Assembly: GCA_963703075.1 (NCBI GenBank)
Contig: OY969786.1
Coordinates: 1,798,001-1,862,000, forward strand
Length of the DNA stretch: 64,000 bases
DNA from: Korobacter sp963703075
GTDB taxonomy: Bacteria > Acidobacteriota > Terriglobia > Terriglobales > Acidobacteriaceae
Direction: 5' to 3'
Shown here: positions 39,696 to 49,164 of the stretch, piece after piece
Layout of the letters: every line of letters starts with the position of its first letter
Numbering within the stretch: position 1 is the stretch's first letter
The notes under the pieces: generated by a model
What the model was told of the DNA's origin: nothing
Databases searched by the model: none
What the model saw: the letters and a program-made list of their open reading frames with translations, nothing else
Position numbers and translations under genes: made by a program

Positions 39696-42141
39696 TTACA
39701 CCGCTGGCGCTTCGTGCAGAACTTCCGCCCGGGTTTGCGCGTCCAGCTTTTCCTCGGCCTTGTTGGAAGGTAGCGCGATCTCAAGCACTTCGTCGATCGT
39801 CTTGACGTAATGCACGCTGATGCCCTCCAGCTGTTCCGGCGTCAGGTCTTCTTCCATGTTCATCTGGTTTTCTGCTGGAAGAATGATGTCCTTCACGCCG
39901 GCCCGCTTGGCTGCCAGTGTCTTCTCTTTCACGCCGCCGATCGGCAGCACGTTGCCGCTCAGCGTGATCTCACCGGTCATCGCCGTCAGCGGACGGACTG
40001 GTTTGTCCGTCAGCAGCGAGACCAACGCGGTCACCATCGTCACACCAGCCGAAGGTCCGATCTTTCGGGATGGCGCCAGCCGGCACGTGAATGTGGATGT
40101 CGTGCTTCTCGAAGAAGTCCTCGCTGATGCCGAGCTTCTGGGCGTTCGATTTCACCCAGCTCAGTGCAGCCTGCATCGATTCGCGCATCACGTCACCGAG
40201 TTGGCCGGTCATGGTGAATCCGCCCTTGCCCTTCATCGTGCTGGCTTCCACGAACAGGATGTCGCCGCCCGCCGGCGTCCAGGCCAACCCCACAACCACA
40301 CCCGCACGCTTGGTGCGTTCTGCGATTTCGGTGTCGACGCGAACTTTTTCACCGCCCAGCATCTCATGGATGGTCTTGGCGGTAACCACCAGCCTGTCTT
40401 TCCTGCCTTCCGCAATGCGCCGCGCGAGCTTGCGGCACACCGTACCGATATTGCGTTCGAGGTTGCGAACGCCCGCTTCACGCGTGTAGTTGCGGATGAT
40501 CATGCGCACCGCTTCTTCGGAGAACTCGATCATCTCCGTGGTAATTCCGTTCTCCTCTTTCTGCCGCGGAATGAGGTATCGGAATGCGATGTGCACTTTC
40601 TCTTCTTCGCTGTAGCCCTGCAGGTCGATGATCTCCATGCGGTCACGCAGCGGCTCCGGAATCGGATCCAACTGGTTGGCCGTAGTGATGAAGAGCACCT
40701 TGCTCAGGTCAAAGGGCACGTCGAGGTAGTTATCGCGGAACGAGTTGTTCTGTTCCGGATCCAGCGCCTCAAGCAGCGCCGCCGAAGGATCGCCGCGGAA
40801 ATCGCGCCCGACCTTGTCGATTTCGTCAAGCATGAAGACCGGATCGTTGGTCTCCGCCCGGCGAATGCCCTGCATGATCTGCCCCGGCAACGCGCCGATG
40901 TACGTCCGCCGATGCCCGCGGACTTCCGCTTCGTCGTGCACGCCACCCAGCGAGATGCGCACGAACTTGCGTCCGAGTGCCCGCGCGATGGACTTGCCCA
41001 GCGAGGTTTTGCCCACGCCCGGAGGCCCGGCAAAGCACAGGATCGGCCCCTTCATGTTCGGCTTCAGCCGCCTCACCGAGAGGTAGTCGAGGATGCGATC
41101 TTTCACCTTCTGAAGATCGTAGTGGTCTTCGTCGAGGATCTCTTTCGCCTTGGGAATATCGACCTGTTCAACGCCCGATGACTTCGTCCACGGCAGGACT
41201 GCCAGCCACTCGATGTAGTTGCGCGTCACGGAGTAATCGGCGGCCATGGGCGACATGCGCGAAAGACGGCCCAGCTCTTTCAGAGCCTCTTTTTTCACAT
41301 CGTCCGGCATGCCGGCTGCTTCGATCTTCTCGCGGAACTCATCGACATCGCGGGCACTATCGTCCTGCTCCCCCAGTTCTTTCTGGATCGCCTTCAGCTG
41401 CTCGCGCAGGTAATACTCGCGTTGCGTCTGCTGCACCCGGTCCTGTACCTCGGACTGGATCTTGTTGCGCAGTTGCTGCACTTCCAGCTCCTTCGCCAGG
41501 TGCTGGTTGATCTTGTCGAGCCGGATCTGCACGTCGGCGGTCTCGAGAATCTCCTGCTTATCGCGGGTCGAAAGGGACGGCAACGAGGATGCAACGAAGT
41601 CCACCAGACGGCCTGGCTCATCGATATTCATCGCCACGGTCGACAGCTCGTCCGACAAGGTCGGCGAGCCGCTAACGATCTGCTGGAAGAGGGTCAGCAC
41701 GTTGCGCTGCAGCGCCTCGATTTCGGAACTCTTGGGCGGAAATGCCTCGGGAACCGTGTCGACGGTCGCCCGCATGAAAGGCGTCAGCTGGGTGTATTCG
41801 GTGACGCGTACCCGTTCCAGGCCCTCGGCAAACACGAACAGGCTCTGGTTTGGCATCTTCACAACCTTGTGGACCACCGCCAGCGAGCCGACGGTGTAGA
41901 GGTCGGTAGGCTGCGGTGAATCAACGCGCGCCTCGCGCTGCGCCACTACAACAATTGTCTTGTCCTCACCCAACGAATTGATCAACTGCACCGAACTCTC
42001 GCGACCAACGGTCAGCGGTAGGACGGCATGAGGAAATAAAACCGTGTCGCGAACGGGTAACAAAGGCAGGGTGCGGGCCTCAGTCGAATCGTCACGGATC
42101 TCCGGAGTACTGCGCTCGATGTTGCGAGCTTCGTTCGCCAT
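39696..42141 (-). CDS. lon: ATP-dependent Lon protease, frame-disrupted at the catalytic-serine motif
   Basis: Cytoplasmic AAA+ protease. ATG 42141 has AAGGAG upstream. N-domain (LPLLPVRDTVLFPHAVLPLT), Walker A GPPGVGKTSLGKSI, Walker B VFMLDEIDKVG, sensor NPLRD-type PEPLRDRMEIID, then the S16 domain. The frame breaks after VPAGAIPKD: an extra base at about 40059 turns GPSAG into RTFGW. The other frame carries TMVTALVSLLTDKPVRPLTA and the catalytic Lys region VKEKTLAAKRAG. Corrected length 814 aa, normal for Lon. The lesion removes the catalytic Ser motif, so it is either a sequence error or a severe loss. Confidence 0.9.
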
Positions 42142-42434
42142 ATTGCTCCTTGAGTCAGTTATGCTCAAGTTTAGATGAAGCGCTGCGGAAAAAGATGCAG
42201 TGCAGATAAACATCCCCAATTCAGACACTTAGAAAATGCTTACCGGGAGCCACGGCCACCGGTTCAGTCCTCCAAACAGAGCGCCGGACCAGACACCTAA
42301 TACGGACCGGCCATCGCCGCAGGGCGGGAGGATTGTAATGGATCAATCGGCCGATCGAACAAGAATGTTTAGGGTTTCGCCGGACCCGAGGCTTGTTGGG
42401 AACGACGATGAGAATTACGTCTGGAGGGCGCACC

Positions 42435-43244
42435 TCATTCCGAGGCGCGATATCGACCCAGAACCTTAACGAATTGGGCAATCTCACTCAAGTGCCGCAA
42501 GGCATTCTCCGAAGCTCGTGGGTCTGTCTGGAGAAAGTCGAGAAAGAAGGCATACTCCCAGGGTCTTCCGCGGACGGGGCGCGATTCGATCTTCGTCAGG
42601 TCGATCTCGCGCAATGCGAAGACGCTGAGCGCCTTAAACAAGCTTCCCGGAGAATTCGGCAAACCGATTACAACCGACACCTTGTTGCAACCCTTGGCGG
42701 CTCGCGGATTGCGTTCTACGAGAAAGAACCGCGTGTAGTTCTGGGCGTCATCCTCGAGGTTCGAGCGTAGAGTTTGTGCTCCATACACTTCAGCCGCAAT
42801 TCGCGAAGCGATTGCAGCCTGCTCTCTCTTCCCTTCTTCGATCACGTGGCGCGCTGCGCCCGCGGTGTCATAAAACGAGACAGCACGAATCTTCTTATTC
42901 GTAGCGAAAAACTTGCGGCACTGATCGAGCGCGACAGGATGCGAGAGGACGCTGCGAATGTCGGAAACCCTCGCTCCGGGTACGGCTAACAGCTGGTGTT
43001 CAATGCGGAGCCGAAACTCCGCATTCACATGGAAATTGTTTTCCAGGAGCAAGTCGTAGTGAACAACGACCGGGCCCGCCAGTGTATTTTCAATGGGGAC
43101 GAGCGCAGCATCGACGCGCCGGGACTTGAGCGCGGCAAAAACCTCACTGGAGACTGCGCAAGGAACCACCCTGGCACGAGGAAAATTCTCCTGGCATGCC
43201 TGATGGCTGAAGGATCCCAACTCGCCCTGGATCGCGATCTTCAT
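42435..43244 (-). CDS. pheA: Prephenate dehydratase
   Basis: About 269 aa, monofunctional, from ATG 43244 (MKIAIQGELGSFSHQACQEN). The dehydratase domain has DAALVPIENTLAGPVVVHYD and the TRF-type motif in NYTRFFLVER. The C-terminal ACT domain (GLPNSPGSLFKALSVFALRE, IDLTKIESRPVRG) senses Phe. It forms phenylpyruvate from prephenate in phenylalanine synthesis. Transcribed in the same direction as lon, about 190 bp apart from its start. Confidence 0.93.
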   Translation of the reverse strand: MKIAIQGELGSFSHQACQENFPRARVVPCAVSSEVFAALKSRRVDAALVPIENTLAGPVVVHYDLLLENNFHVNAEFRLRIEHQLLAVPGARVSDIRSVLSHPVALDQCRKFFATNKKIRAVSFYDTAGAARHVIEEGKREQAAIASRIAAEVYGAQTLRSNLEDDAQNYTRFFLVERNPRAAKGCNKVSVVIGLPNSPGSLFKALSVFALREIDLTKIESRPVRGRPWEYAFFLDFLQTDPRASENALRHLSEIAQFVKVLGRYRASE

Positions 43245-43459
43245 GAATTGTTTGTGAGGATACCAAACTGGCTGGAGTATTAAGGCGTTTCCGGACAAAG
43301 GGTTGTCCTATGTAACCAAAAAATCAACTCTACAAACGAGAGTTGTTGCTGGTTTTTCGCCAACCTTAATCCCCAATTCTGCACCCAAGTATCCAGGTCA
43401 GTGAGGCACGCTGTTCACCGCGATGTCAACACAAATTCTTAGTCAGCGAGGGTGAGGAT

Positions 43460-43612
43460 ATGCTTTGGACATTGTTTGTAGTCCTGCTGGTGCTGTGGCT
43501 GTTGGGTGTGGTGAGCAGCTATACGCTCGGCGGGTTCATTCACATTCTTTTGGTCCTTGCGGTAATCGCGTTGGTCTTCCAGTTGATCAGCGGACGCCGT
43601 TCCGCGGTTTAA
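43460..43612 (+). CDS. Small two-segment membrane protein (lmo0937-type)
   Basis: 50 aa: MLWTLFVVLLVLWLLGVVSS, YTLGGFIHILLVLAVIALVF, QLISGRRSAV. This is the very common small DUF5670/lmo0937-type membrane protein found near stress genes. GGTGAGG lies just before the ATG. It sits 80 bp before the CsbD-like gene, which supports a joint general-stress role. Confidence 0.85.
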   Translation: MLWTLFVVLLVLWLLGVVSSYTLGGFIHILLVLAVIALVFQLISGRRSAV

Positions 43613-43692
43613 CCGGCTGGCTCCAATTCACCGAGATCGATTAACCACAGGAAGGCTTCGGTCTCCTGTTGATTCGGATAGGGAGGAAACTT

Positions 43693-43935
43693 ATGGATAA
43701 CGATCGCATCAAGGGCAAGGCAGACGAGATTGCGGGCAAAGTGAAGAGCAAGGTCGGCGAGATGACCGGTGACCATAAAACGCAGGCTGAGGGAATCGGC
43801 CAGCAGATCAAAGGCAAAGTCGAGAATGCCTTTGGCAAGGTCAAGGACGAAGGCCGCGCTGCCGCCGAGGAATCGCGCGAAAAGCAGGCTGAGCGGGAAG
43901 ACCGCGTCGAGAAGCGTCGCGACGACGTCGCCTAG
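43693..43935 (+). CDS. CsbD-like general-stress protein
   Basis: 80 aa from ATG 43693 with GGGAGG upstream; an in-frame upstream start gives an atypical extension. The CsbD pattern DRIKGKADEIAGKVKSKVGE, QAEGIGQQIKGKVENAFGKV is clear, with an Arg/Glu-rich tail. Sigma-B-type stress induction is known in relatives. A strong terminator follows at 43957. Confidence 0.92.
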   Translation: MDNDRIKGKADEIAGKVKSKVGEMTGDHKTQAEGIGQQIKGKVENAFGKVKDEGRAAAEESREKQAEREDRVEKRRDDVA

Positions 43936-43956
43936 CTGACCGCTGGAATTTCAGGG

Positions 43957-43985
43957 AGCGCTCCTACGGGAGCGCTTTTTTTTTG
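43957..43985 (+). terminator. Rho-independent terminator after the CsbD gene
   Basis: AGCGCTCC-TAC-GGGAGCGCT followed by nine T. One of the strongest terminators in the window. Confidence 0.95.
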
Positions 43986-44050
43986 CCTCGAAACCATCTT
44001 TTTCCAAATCCTTACAATATCCAGGTACCCCCATTCGTCTTCACGAGTAG

Positions 44051-44635
44051 ATGGACGGAGCGCGCAGCCTCGATCGCATGACCCACGAACAAGATCGGCG
44101 GATCTCCGGCGTGGTTGGGCAGGAGCGATCCCGGCTACTGAACTTTATCCGACGGCGTGTGCCTGATCCGGGCGACGCAGAAGACGTGCTGCAGGACGTT
44201 TTTTACGAGTTGGTCGAGGCCAATCGGCTATTGATGCCGATCGATCATGTGGGAGCTTGGCTGTATCGCGTGGCACGCAACCGCATCATCGACCTCTTTC
44301 GCAGGAAGAAGCCGGAGCCGTTGAGCAGCGGCGCTGTGTCCGAGGAAGACGGCGAAATGCTCTTGATGGAGGACATGCTGCCTTCGCCGGACGCGGGTCC
44401 CGATGCGATTTACGCTCGGAACGTGCTTCTGGACGAATTGCAGCACGCCTTGGATGAGTTGCCGGAAGAGCAGCGCGAAGTCTTCGTCGCTCACGAACTG
44501 GAAGGAAAAAGTTTTAAACAGATTGCCGCCGAAACGGGAGTGAGCGTGAACACCGCGCTTTCGCGGAAACGATATGCGGTGCTTCACCTTCGACAGAGAT
44601 TGCAGTCAATTTACGACGAACTAACGAATGGATGA
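44051..44635 (+). CDS. ECF-type sigma-70 factor
   Basis: 194 aa (ATG 44051; ATG 44078 is an alternative). Region 2 is PGDAEDVLQDVFYELVEANR with HVGAWLYRVARNRIIDLFRR. Region 4 is LPEEQREVFVAHELEGKSFK, QIAAETGVSVNTALSRKRYA. The next gene, 12 bp on, is a small membrane protein that could be its anti-sigma factor or a target. The stimulus is unknown. Confidence 0.9.
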   Translation: MDGARSLDRMTHEQDRRISGVVGQERSRLLNFIRRRVPDPGDAEDVLQDVFYELVEANRLLMPIDHVGAWLYRVARNRIIDLFRRKKPEPLSSGAVSEEDGEMLLMEDMLPSPDAGPDAIYARNVLLDELQHALDELPEEQREVFVAHELEGKSFKQIAAETGVSVNTALSRKRYAVLHLRQRLQSIYDELTNG

Positions 44636-44647
44636 GGGGTAGAGATT

Positions 44648-44986
44648 ATGGCGAACCGAGCCGTGCGAATTATGGTAATGGCGTTGATGGGGCTGATTTT
44701 CATGGCGGTGGGTGGCTATGTAGTCATGCGATTGTGGAACTGGCTGCTTCCGTCGCTCTTCGCCTGGCACATGATTACTTTCTGGCAGGCGCTTGGTTTA
44801 CTGCTCTTGTGCCGGATTCTGTTCGGCCGGCTGGGCAGCAGTGGCATGGCGCGTTCCAACGCTCGCCGCAGAATTAAAGAACGCTTCCAACGCATGACGC
44901 CGGAAGAGCGCGAGCGTTTTCGCAGCGGGATGCGCGGGCGTTGCGGACCGTTCGGAAATGAGCCGGCCACGGAGCCGAAATCATAA
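44648..44986 (+). CDS. Small membrane protein downstream of the ECF sigma factor
   Basis: 112 aa. Two transmembrane segments (VMALMGLIFMAVGGYVVMRL and MITFWQALGLLLLCRILFGR) and a basic helical cytosolic tail with MTPEERERFRSGMRGRCG. The tail pattern is common in small proteins next to ECF sigma factors. No zinc anti-sigma motif is seen. Likely co-transcribed with the sigma gene; regulation of it is only inferred. Confidence 0.7.
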   Translation: MANRAVRIMVMALMGLIFMAVGGYVVMRLWNWLLPSLFAWHMITFWQALGLLLLCRILFGRLGSSGMARSNARRRIKERFQRMTPEERERFRSGMRGRCGPFGNEPATEPKS

Positions 44987-44987
44987 A

Positions 44988-47036
44988 CTAAAGCGGATTG
45001 GCATCGCGTGAGTTGTGCTGATCCGCTTTTGTTCGACGGCTCAATCTGGTTAGCAGAAGATTCCCTGCTTTGTCGATCCGTCCGTTCCAGCCCGGAGGGA
45101 CTACTGTGGTCGCGCTGTACTCGGTGATGATGGCCGGCCCCCGGAACGTTTGGTTTGTGGCCAGCGAAGCGCGATCCAAAATTGCAGTGTTCACAGATTT
45201 CGCTGCGAAGATGACCCTGGCTTTCTCCGCGGTCGCTTGACCGTGCTCGGCGGCAGGTTTGAGATTCACCTTCGGTGCAGCAATCGTGGCGCGCAGACGG
45301 ACGGTCACGACTTCAAGCTCCCGCCCCGGATGGGAGTAGCCATAGCGGCGCTGGTGCTCGGCGTGAAAATCGGGCACCACCCCCGGCGTGTAGAGCAGAT
45401 TCAGTTCGAAACCCTGGCCCCGGTAGCGCAGGTCAACGCTGCGTCGCAGGTGCGGCTTCCCTTCCCACTGCTCCTTCGCAAACTCCTGCCGGGCCCGGTC
45501 TTCCAGTGCGCGGAACTCGGCGTCGAGTTGCGTCTTTGGGAGTTGCGCGACATTCCAGACCAGGGTACGCGAGAAGTCTTTCACGACGTCGCTGGCGAGG
45601 ATGCCGAGGGCGGAGAGGGCGCCGGGGAGTGCGGGAACCAGCACCGACGGAATCGAGAGCGCGTCCGCCAACTCGCAGGCATGCAGTGCGCCCGCGCCGC
45701 CGAAGGCGACCAGGGCGAATTCGCGGGGATCGTAGCCGCGCTCGATGGAGACGACGCGCAAGGCACGCTCCATGTTGGCGTTGACCACGCGCACTACACC
45801 TTCTGCAAAAGCCTCGAGCGATAGCGACGAATGGTTTTCCTTGAGCCACTGGCGAACGATTTTGCGGGTGCGATCGAGGTCGAGGGCGAACTCTCCGCCA
45901 AGAAAACGATCGGGGCGCAGGCGGCCGAGGAGGAGGTTGGCGTCGGTGACGGTGGGGTGGGCCCCCCTTCCATAGCAGATGGGGCCGGGGTCGGCGCCGG
46001 CGGACTCGGGGCCGACGCGGAGGGCGCCCCCGGTATCGAAGCGGGCGATGGAGCCTCCACCGGCGCCGACGGTGTGGATGTCGAGCATGGGGACGCGCAC
46101 GGGGAAACCGGCGACCTCGGCCTCGCTGCTGGTGCGGATCTCGCGGTCGACGAGGCAAACGTCGGTGGAGGTGCCACCCATGTCGAACCCGATGATGCGG
46201 TCGTAACCGCTCTGGCGGGCCATGGCAGCACAACCGACGACGCCGCCAGCAGGACCGGAGAGCACGGTGCGTACCGGCTCGCGGGCGGCGACCTCAAGGG
46301 CTGCGATGCCGCCGCTCGACTGCATGACGAAGATGCGCGAGCGTTGCTGTGCGCCGCAGATCCTGACGCGCAGGGCTTCGAGATAGCGCGACATCAGGGG
46401 CTGCAGGTAGGCGTTGACGACGACCGTGCTGGCGCGCTCATACTCGCGAAACTCGGGGAGCACCTGGTGCGAGATGGAGATGGGCAGATTGAGCGGCTGG
46501 AGCTCTTCGGCGACTTTGATTTCGTTCGCTGGATTGGCGAATGAGAAAAGCAACGACAGGGCGATCGCCTCGGGTTGGGCGGCAGCGATGTGCGCGCGGA
46601 GATCGCGAAGTTCGTCGGGCGTGGGCTGGCGAAGGATGGAGCCGTCGGAGGCGATACGCTCGGGAACGCCGAAGCGCAAGTTCTCCGGTACGAGAGGCGC
46701 GGTCCGCTGCACGGCCAGATCGTAGAGCCGCGGACGATTCTGGCGGCCGATCTCGATGGTGTCTTCGAAACCCGCAGTGGTAACGAAAGCGACGCGCGCT
46801 CCTTTTCGTTCAAGAAGTGCGTTGGTACCCACCGTGGTGCCGTGTAACAGGAGCACCGCCCCCGGATGACCGATTCGCTCCAAGGCCTGGGCGATGGCTT
46901 GCGATGGGTCGTGCGGGGTGGAGAAGACCTTCAGCATGCGGAGGCGGCCGTTCTCGACCCAGACGCAATCGGTGAACGTGCCGCCGGTGTCGACGGCGAC
47001 GCGCAGCCCCTCGGAGGATTTCGATCCTCGCCTCAT
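44988..47036 (-). CDS. Hydantoinase/oxoprolinase A-subunit family (HyuA)
   Basis: 682 aa. N-terminal ATP-binding ASKHA-type sequence AVDTGGTFTDCVWVENG and TTVGTNALLERKG, then a second nucleotide-phosphate segment GFDMGGTSTDVCLVDREI, VGAGGGSIARFDTGG and VAFGGAGALHACELADALSI. The family hydrolyses 5-oxoproline or hydantoins with ATP. The usual B subunit is not adjacent, so substrate and partner are uncertain. It is convergent with the small membrane protein gene. Confidence 0.85.
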   Translation of the reverse strand: MRRGSKSSEGLRVAVDTGGTFTDCVWVENGRLRMLKVFSTPHDPSQAIAQALERIGHPGAVLLLHGTTVGTNALLERKGARVAFVTTAGFEDTIEIGRQNRPRLYDLAVQRTAPLVPENLRFGVPERIASDGSILRQPTPDELRDLRAHIAAAQPEAIALSLLFSFANPANEIKVAEELQPLNLPISISHQVLPEFREYERASTVVVNAYLQPLMSRYLEALRVRICGAQQRSRIFVMQSSGGIAALEVAAREPVRTVLSGPAGGVVGCAAMARQSGYDRIIGFDMGGTSTDVCLVDREIRTSSEAEVAGFPVRVPMLDIHTVGAGGGSIARFDTGGALRVGPESAGADPGPICYGRGAHPTVTDANLLLGRLRPDRFLGGEFALDLDRTRKIVRQWLKENHSSLSLEAFAEGVVRVVNANMERALRVVSIERGYDPREFALVAFGGAGALHACELADALSIPSVLVPALPGALSALGILASDVVKDFSRTLVWNVAQLPKTQLDAEFRALEDRARQEFAKEQWEGKPHLRRSVDLRYRGQGFELNLLYTPGVVPDFHAEHQRRYGYSHPGRELEVVTVRLRATIAAPKVNLKPAAEHGQATAEKARVIFAAKSVNTAILDRASLATNQTFRGPAIITEYSATTVVPPGWNGRIDKAGNLLLTRLSRRTKADQHNSRDANPL

Positions 47037-47103
47037 CGCGGACTAGGCTACCAGAGGCAGCCTCGGGTCTCTCGGTCTGTTAACCGGAGAGTATCGGGGT
47101 ACC

Positions 47104-47163
47104 CCCTCCCCCCACCCTCTTGCGGTTTCAGCAGCTTAGGCTGTGGAAAACTCGCAAAATATT
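47104..47163 (+). repeat. Dispersed 60-bp repeat, copy B
   Basis: Ungapped match to the minus strand of 39511-39570 with the exact core TTTCAGCAGCTTAGGCT (47126-47142) and a pyrimidine-rich arm. Confidence 0.6.
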
Positions 47164-47420
47164 GCAAAGCCATACCTTTATGGGCAAAATCTTCCGGAAT
47201 AAGGAGTTAGGATCAAAAATCCCAACCTCACGGTGACTTTGAGAAACACGCTGAGATGACTGATTGGTAAAGAGCTTTTGGATCCAGGTGGGAATGCCCC
47301 ACCGGATCAGAGTAGACCGCGATTGTCACGAAAGCAGTGACGTGGGTGCCGCAAGGAGGGTGCGGAGGATCACGGTGGAGGGTGAGGTGGGGGCGATGCG
47401 ATCTGCAGCGCAAGGCAACA

Positions 47421-47459
47421 GCAGATTGCCGCGTCGCTTTGCTCCTCGCAATGACAAGG
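47421..47459. repeat. Dispersed palindromic element
   Basis: GCAGATTGCCGCG then CGCTTTGCTCCTCGC followed by AATGACAAG, the general shape of dispersed elements that many genomes carry between genes. Its translation gives a typical spurious RLPRRFAPRNDKG string. Confidence 0.45.
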
Positions 47460-47738
47460 GAATGCGATGTTGTATTGAAGATTCTTTCGGGCTGACCGCG
47501 GTGCGCAGGGGGGTGCAGAGTGCTGGATCGAAGTGGTGGAAGGCTTACCGAAGGATGAACTTTGGTGCGTGCAAGATGTTGAAGTGAAAAGGGCTAGGGC
47601 GTGGTAACGTTTAAGCAGCAGCACACAACGTTGGGGCGGGAATTCACATCAAAAGATTGGTAGTGAGCAGAAGTGCGCAGCGCACCTGCTCGCGCCCGAA
47701 ACCCCAGCGCAGAATCCATCACAGAGGTCAGAATTTTA

Positions 47739-48824
47739 ATGGCAACTCCCGTTGCAAAAGAACGAGAGCACATACAGGCCCTATCGCAACTCACGCTGAA
47801 TCCAGCGGCTTCGGCGGAGGCGATCCGGTACGTCGCGGCCCTGACTCCGGCCGAGCGGGACGAACTGATGTCCCTGGCCGACAGCAATCACGTCATCATC
47901 CGGGCCCTGCAGCCGGTGGTCAACGGTGCGATCAGCCTGAACCTGCCCGAAATGACGCAATGGGCGCAGGCGGCTATCGAGAAGGAACGGGCGCGGATCA
48001 TGAACGCGCTTTCGCGTCTTGAAGTGATTTGCAACGAGCTGGAAAATGCGGGTTGCCAGATGACGGTCATGAAGTCACTCGACCATTGGCCGGACCTGGG
48101 GAACGACCTGGACCTTTACAGCACGGCCGAAGAAAAGACCGTGGCCAAGGTGATGACGGAGAAGTTCCAGGCGCACATCGAACCGCGGAGCTGGGGCGAC
48201 CGGTTGGCGCACAAGTGGAATTTCCAGGTGCCGGAGCTGCCGGAAGCGATTGAAGTGCACGCCAAGCGACTCGGGCAGACGGGCGAGCACACCGCCCTGG
48301 CAAGGCGCTTCGTGACCCGCCGGGTACAGAAGACGGTGGAAGGCATGACGTTTTATGTGCCAGCTCCGGAAGAGCGCATTATCGTGGCGACGCTGCAGCG
48401 CATGTACCGTCACTTTTACTTCCGGGTTTGCGACATCGTGAACACGAAGAACCTAGTGGAATCGGGAACCATCGATTACGTGGAGTTGAAGAAGGCAGCA
48501 GACCTGGGCGGTATCTGGCCGGGAGTTTGCAGTTACCTGCGGATTGTTTCGGATTACGTGAAGCAGTACCGCGGGACGGGACTGGATTTGCCAGCAGACG
48601 TACTCAATGCGGCGCCGTTCGGAGGCGAGAAAGTGTTCGTGAAGGGACGCTTCATTCGCGTGCCGATCATGCCGCAGGGAGCGGACCTTTATACGCGGCA
48701 GGTTACGAGCGCGGCTTTCCGCGGCGATGTGCCGGCGACGTTCCGGCTCTCGTTGTTGCCACCGTTGGCTTCGGCCGCGGCCGTGGCGTTCAAGATCACG
48801 GGCAGCGATAAAGGGATCTGGTAA
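47739..48824 (+). CDS. Nucleotidyltransferase-family protein (PF14907-like)
   Basis: About 361 aa from ATG 47739. VMKSLDHWPDLGNDLDLY carries the paired Asp of a nucleotidyltransferase active site, followed by EEKTVAKVMTEKFQAHIEPR, WNFQVPELPEAIEVHAKRLG, and a helical C-terminus. PF14907-type enzymes often occur with polysaccharide or peptide-modification loci. The substrate is unknown. It has a good terminator downstream. Confidence 0.75.
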   Translation: MATPVAKEREHIQALSQLTLNPAASAEAIRYVAALTPAERDELMSLADSNHVIIRALQPVVNGAISLNLPEMTQWAQAAIEKERARIMNALSRLEVICNELENAGCQMTVMKSLDHWPDLGNDLDLYSTAEEKTVAKVMTEKFQAHIEPRSWGDRLAHKWNFQVPELPEAIEVHAKRLGQTGEHTALARRFVTRRVQKTVEGMTFYVPAPEERIIVATLQRMYRHFYFRVCDIVNTKNLVESGTIDYVELKKAADLGGIWPGVCSYLRIVSDYVKQYRGTGLDLPADVLNAAPFGGEKVFVKGRFIRVPIMPQGADLYTRQVTSAAFRGDVPATFRLSLLPPLASAAAVAFKITGSDKGIW

Positions 48825-48845
48825 GTCCGAACAGTTGTGAATAAG

Positions 48846-48873
48846 GACCACGCCACGGCGTGGTCTTTTTTTT
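48846..48873 (+). terminator. Rho-independent terminator after the nucleotidyltransferase gene
   Basis: GACCACGCC-AC-GGCGTGGTC followed by eight T. Confidence 0.95.
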
Positions 48874-48880
48874 GGATGCC

Positions 48881-49164
48881 GTCCGCTGAAGCGGACTCTG
48901 CGACGCGCCACTGCCGGTTCCCGCCACTCACGTGGCGGGCTATTTTTATGGCGTCGCTGCGCGACTGGGTGGAAAGACACGTGGCGCAGGTTATACGGCG
49001 GCCCTGGCGGTTTGGCCGAGGGCGTCGCTGGGCGAACTGGCGAGAGCCTTCGTGGCGAAGCACGGCTCTCCCGGTTGTCGTGGGGGAGCGGGATCCAGGG
49101 CACTGCAACCTTGGGCGGGCAGTTTCCGACCGAAACCCCAAACGTGTGGTATTAGCATCCTAGG
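48881..49164. other. Intergenic region with two hairpins
   Basis: GTCCGCTGAAGCGGAC (48881-48896) and CCCGCCAC-TCAC-GTGGCGGG (48920-48939), the latter followed by CTATTTTTAT and perhaps a second terminator. The rest shows no gene. Confidence 0.5.

Larger units (their letters stand above)
47037..47738. other. 700-bp intergenic region with repeats, no gene supported
   Basis: Contains dispersed repeat copy B (47104-47163) and a palindromic dispersed element around 47421-47459. Open frames here lack coding character. The 3' end carries the leader of the nucleotidyltransferase gene. Confidence 0.5.

Noticed and set aside
44988..47036. Long rightward frames opposite hyuA
   Set aside because: They are antisense shadows of a clear HyuA protein in GC-rich DNA.
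47264..47587. 107-aa frame in the intergenic region after hyuA
   Set aside because: It translates the dispersed palindromic element (RLPRRFAPRNDKG) and has no coding composition.
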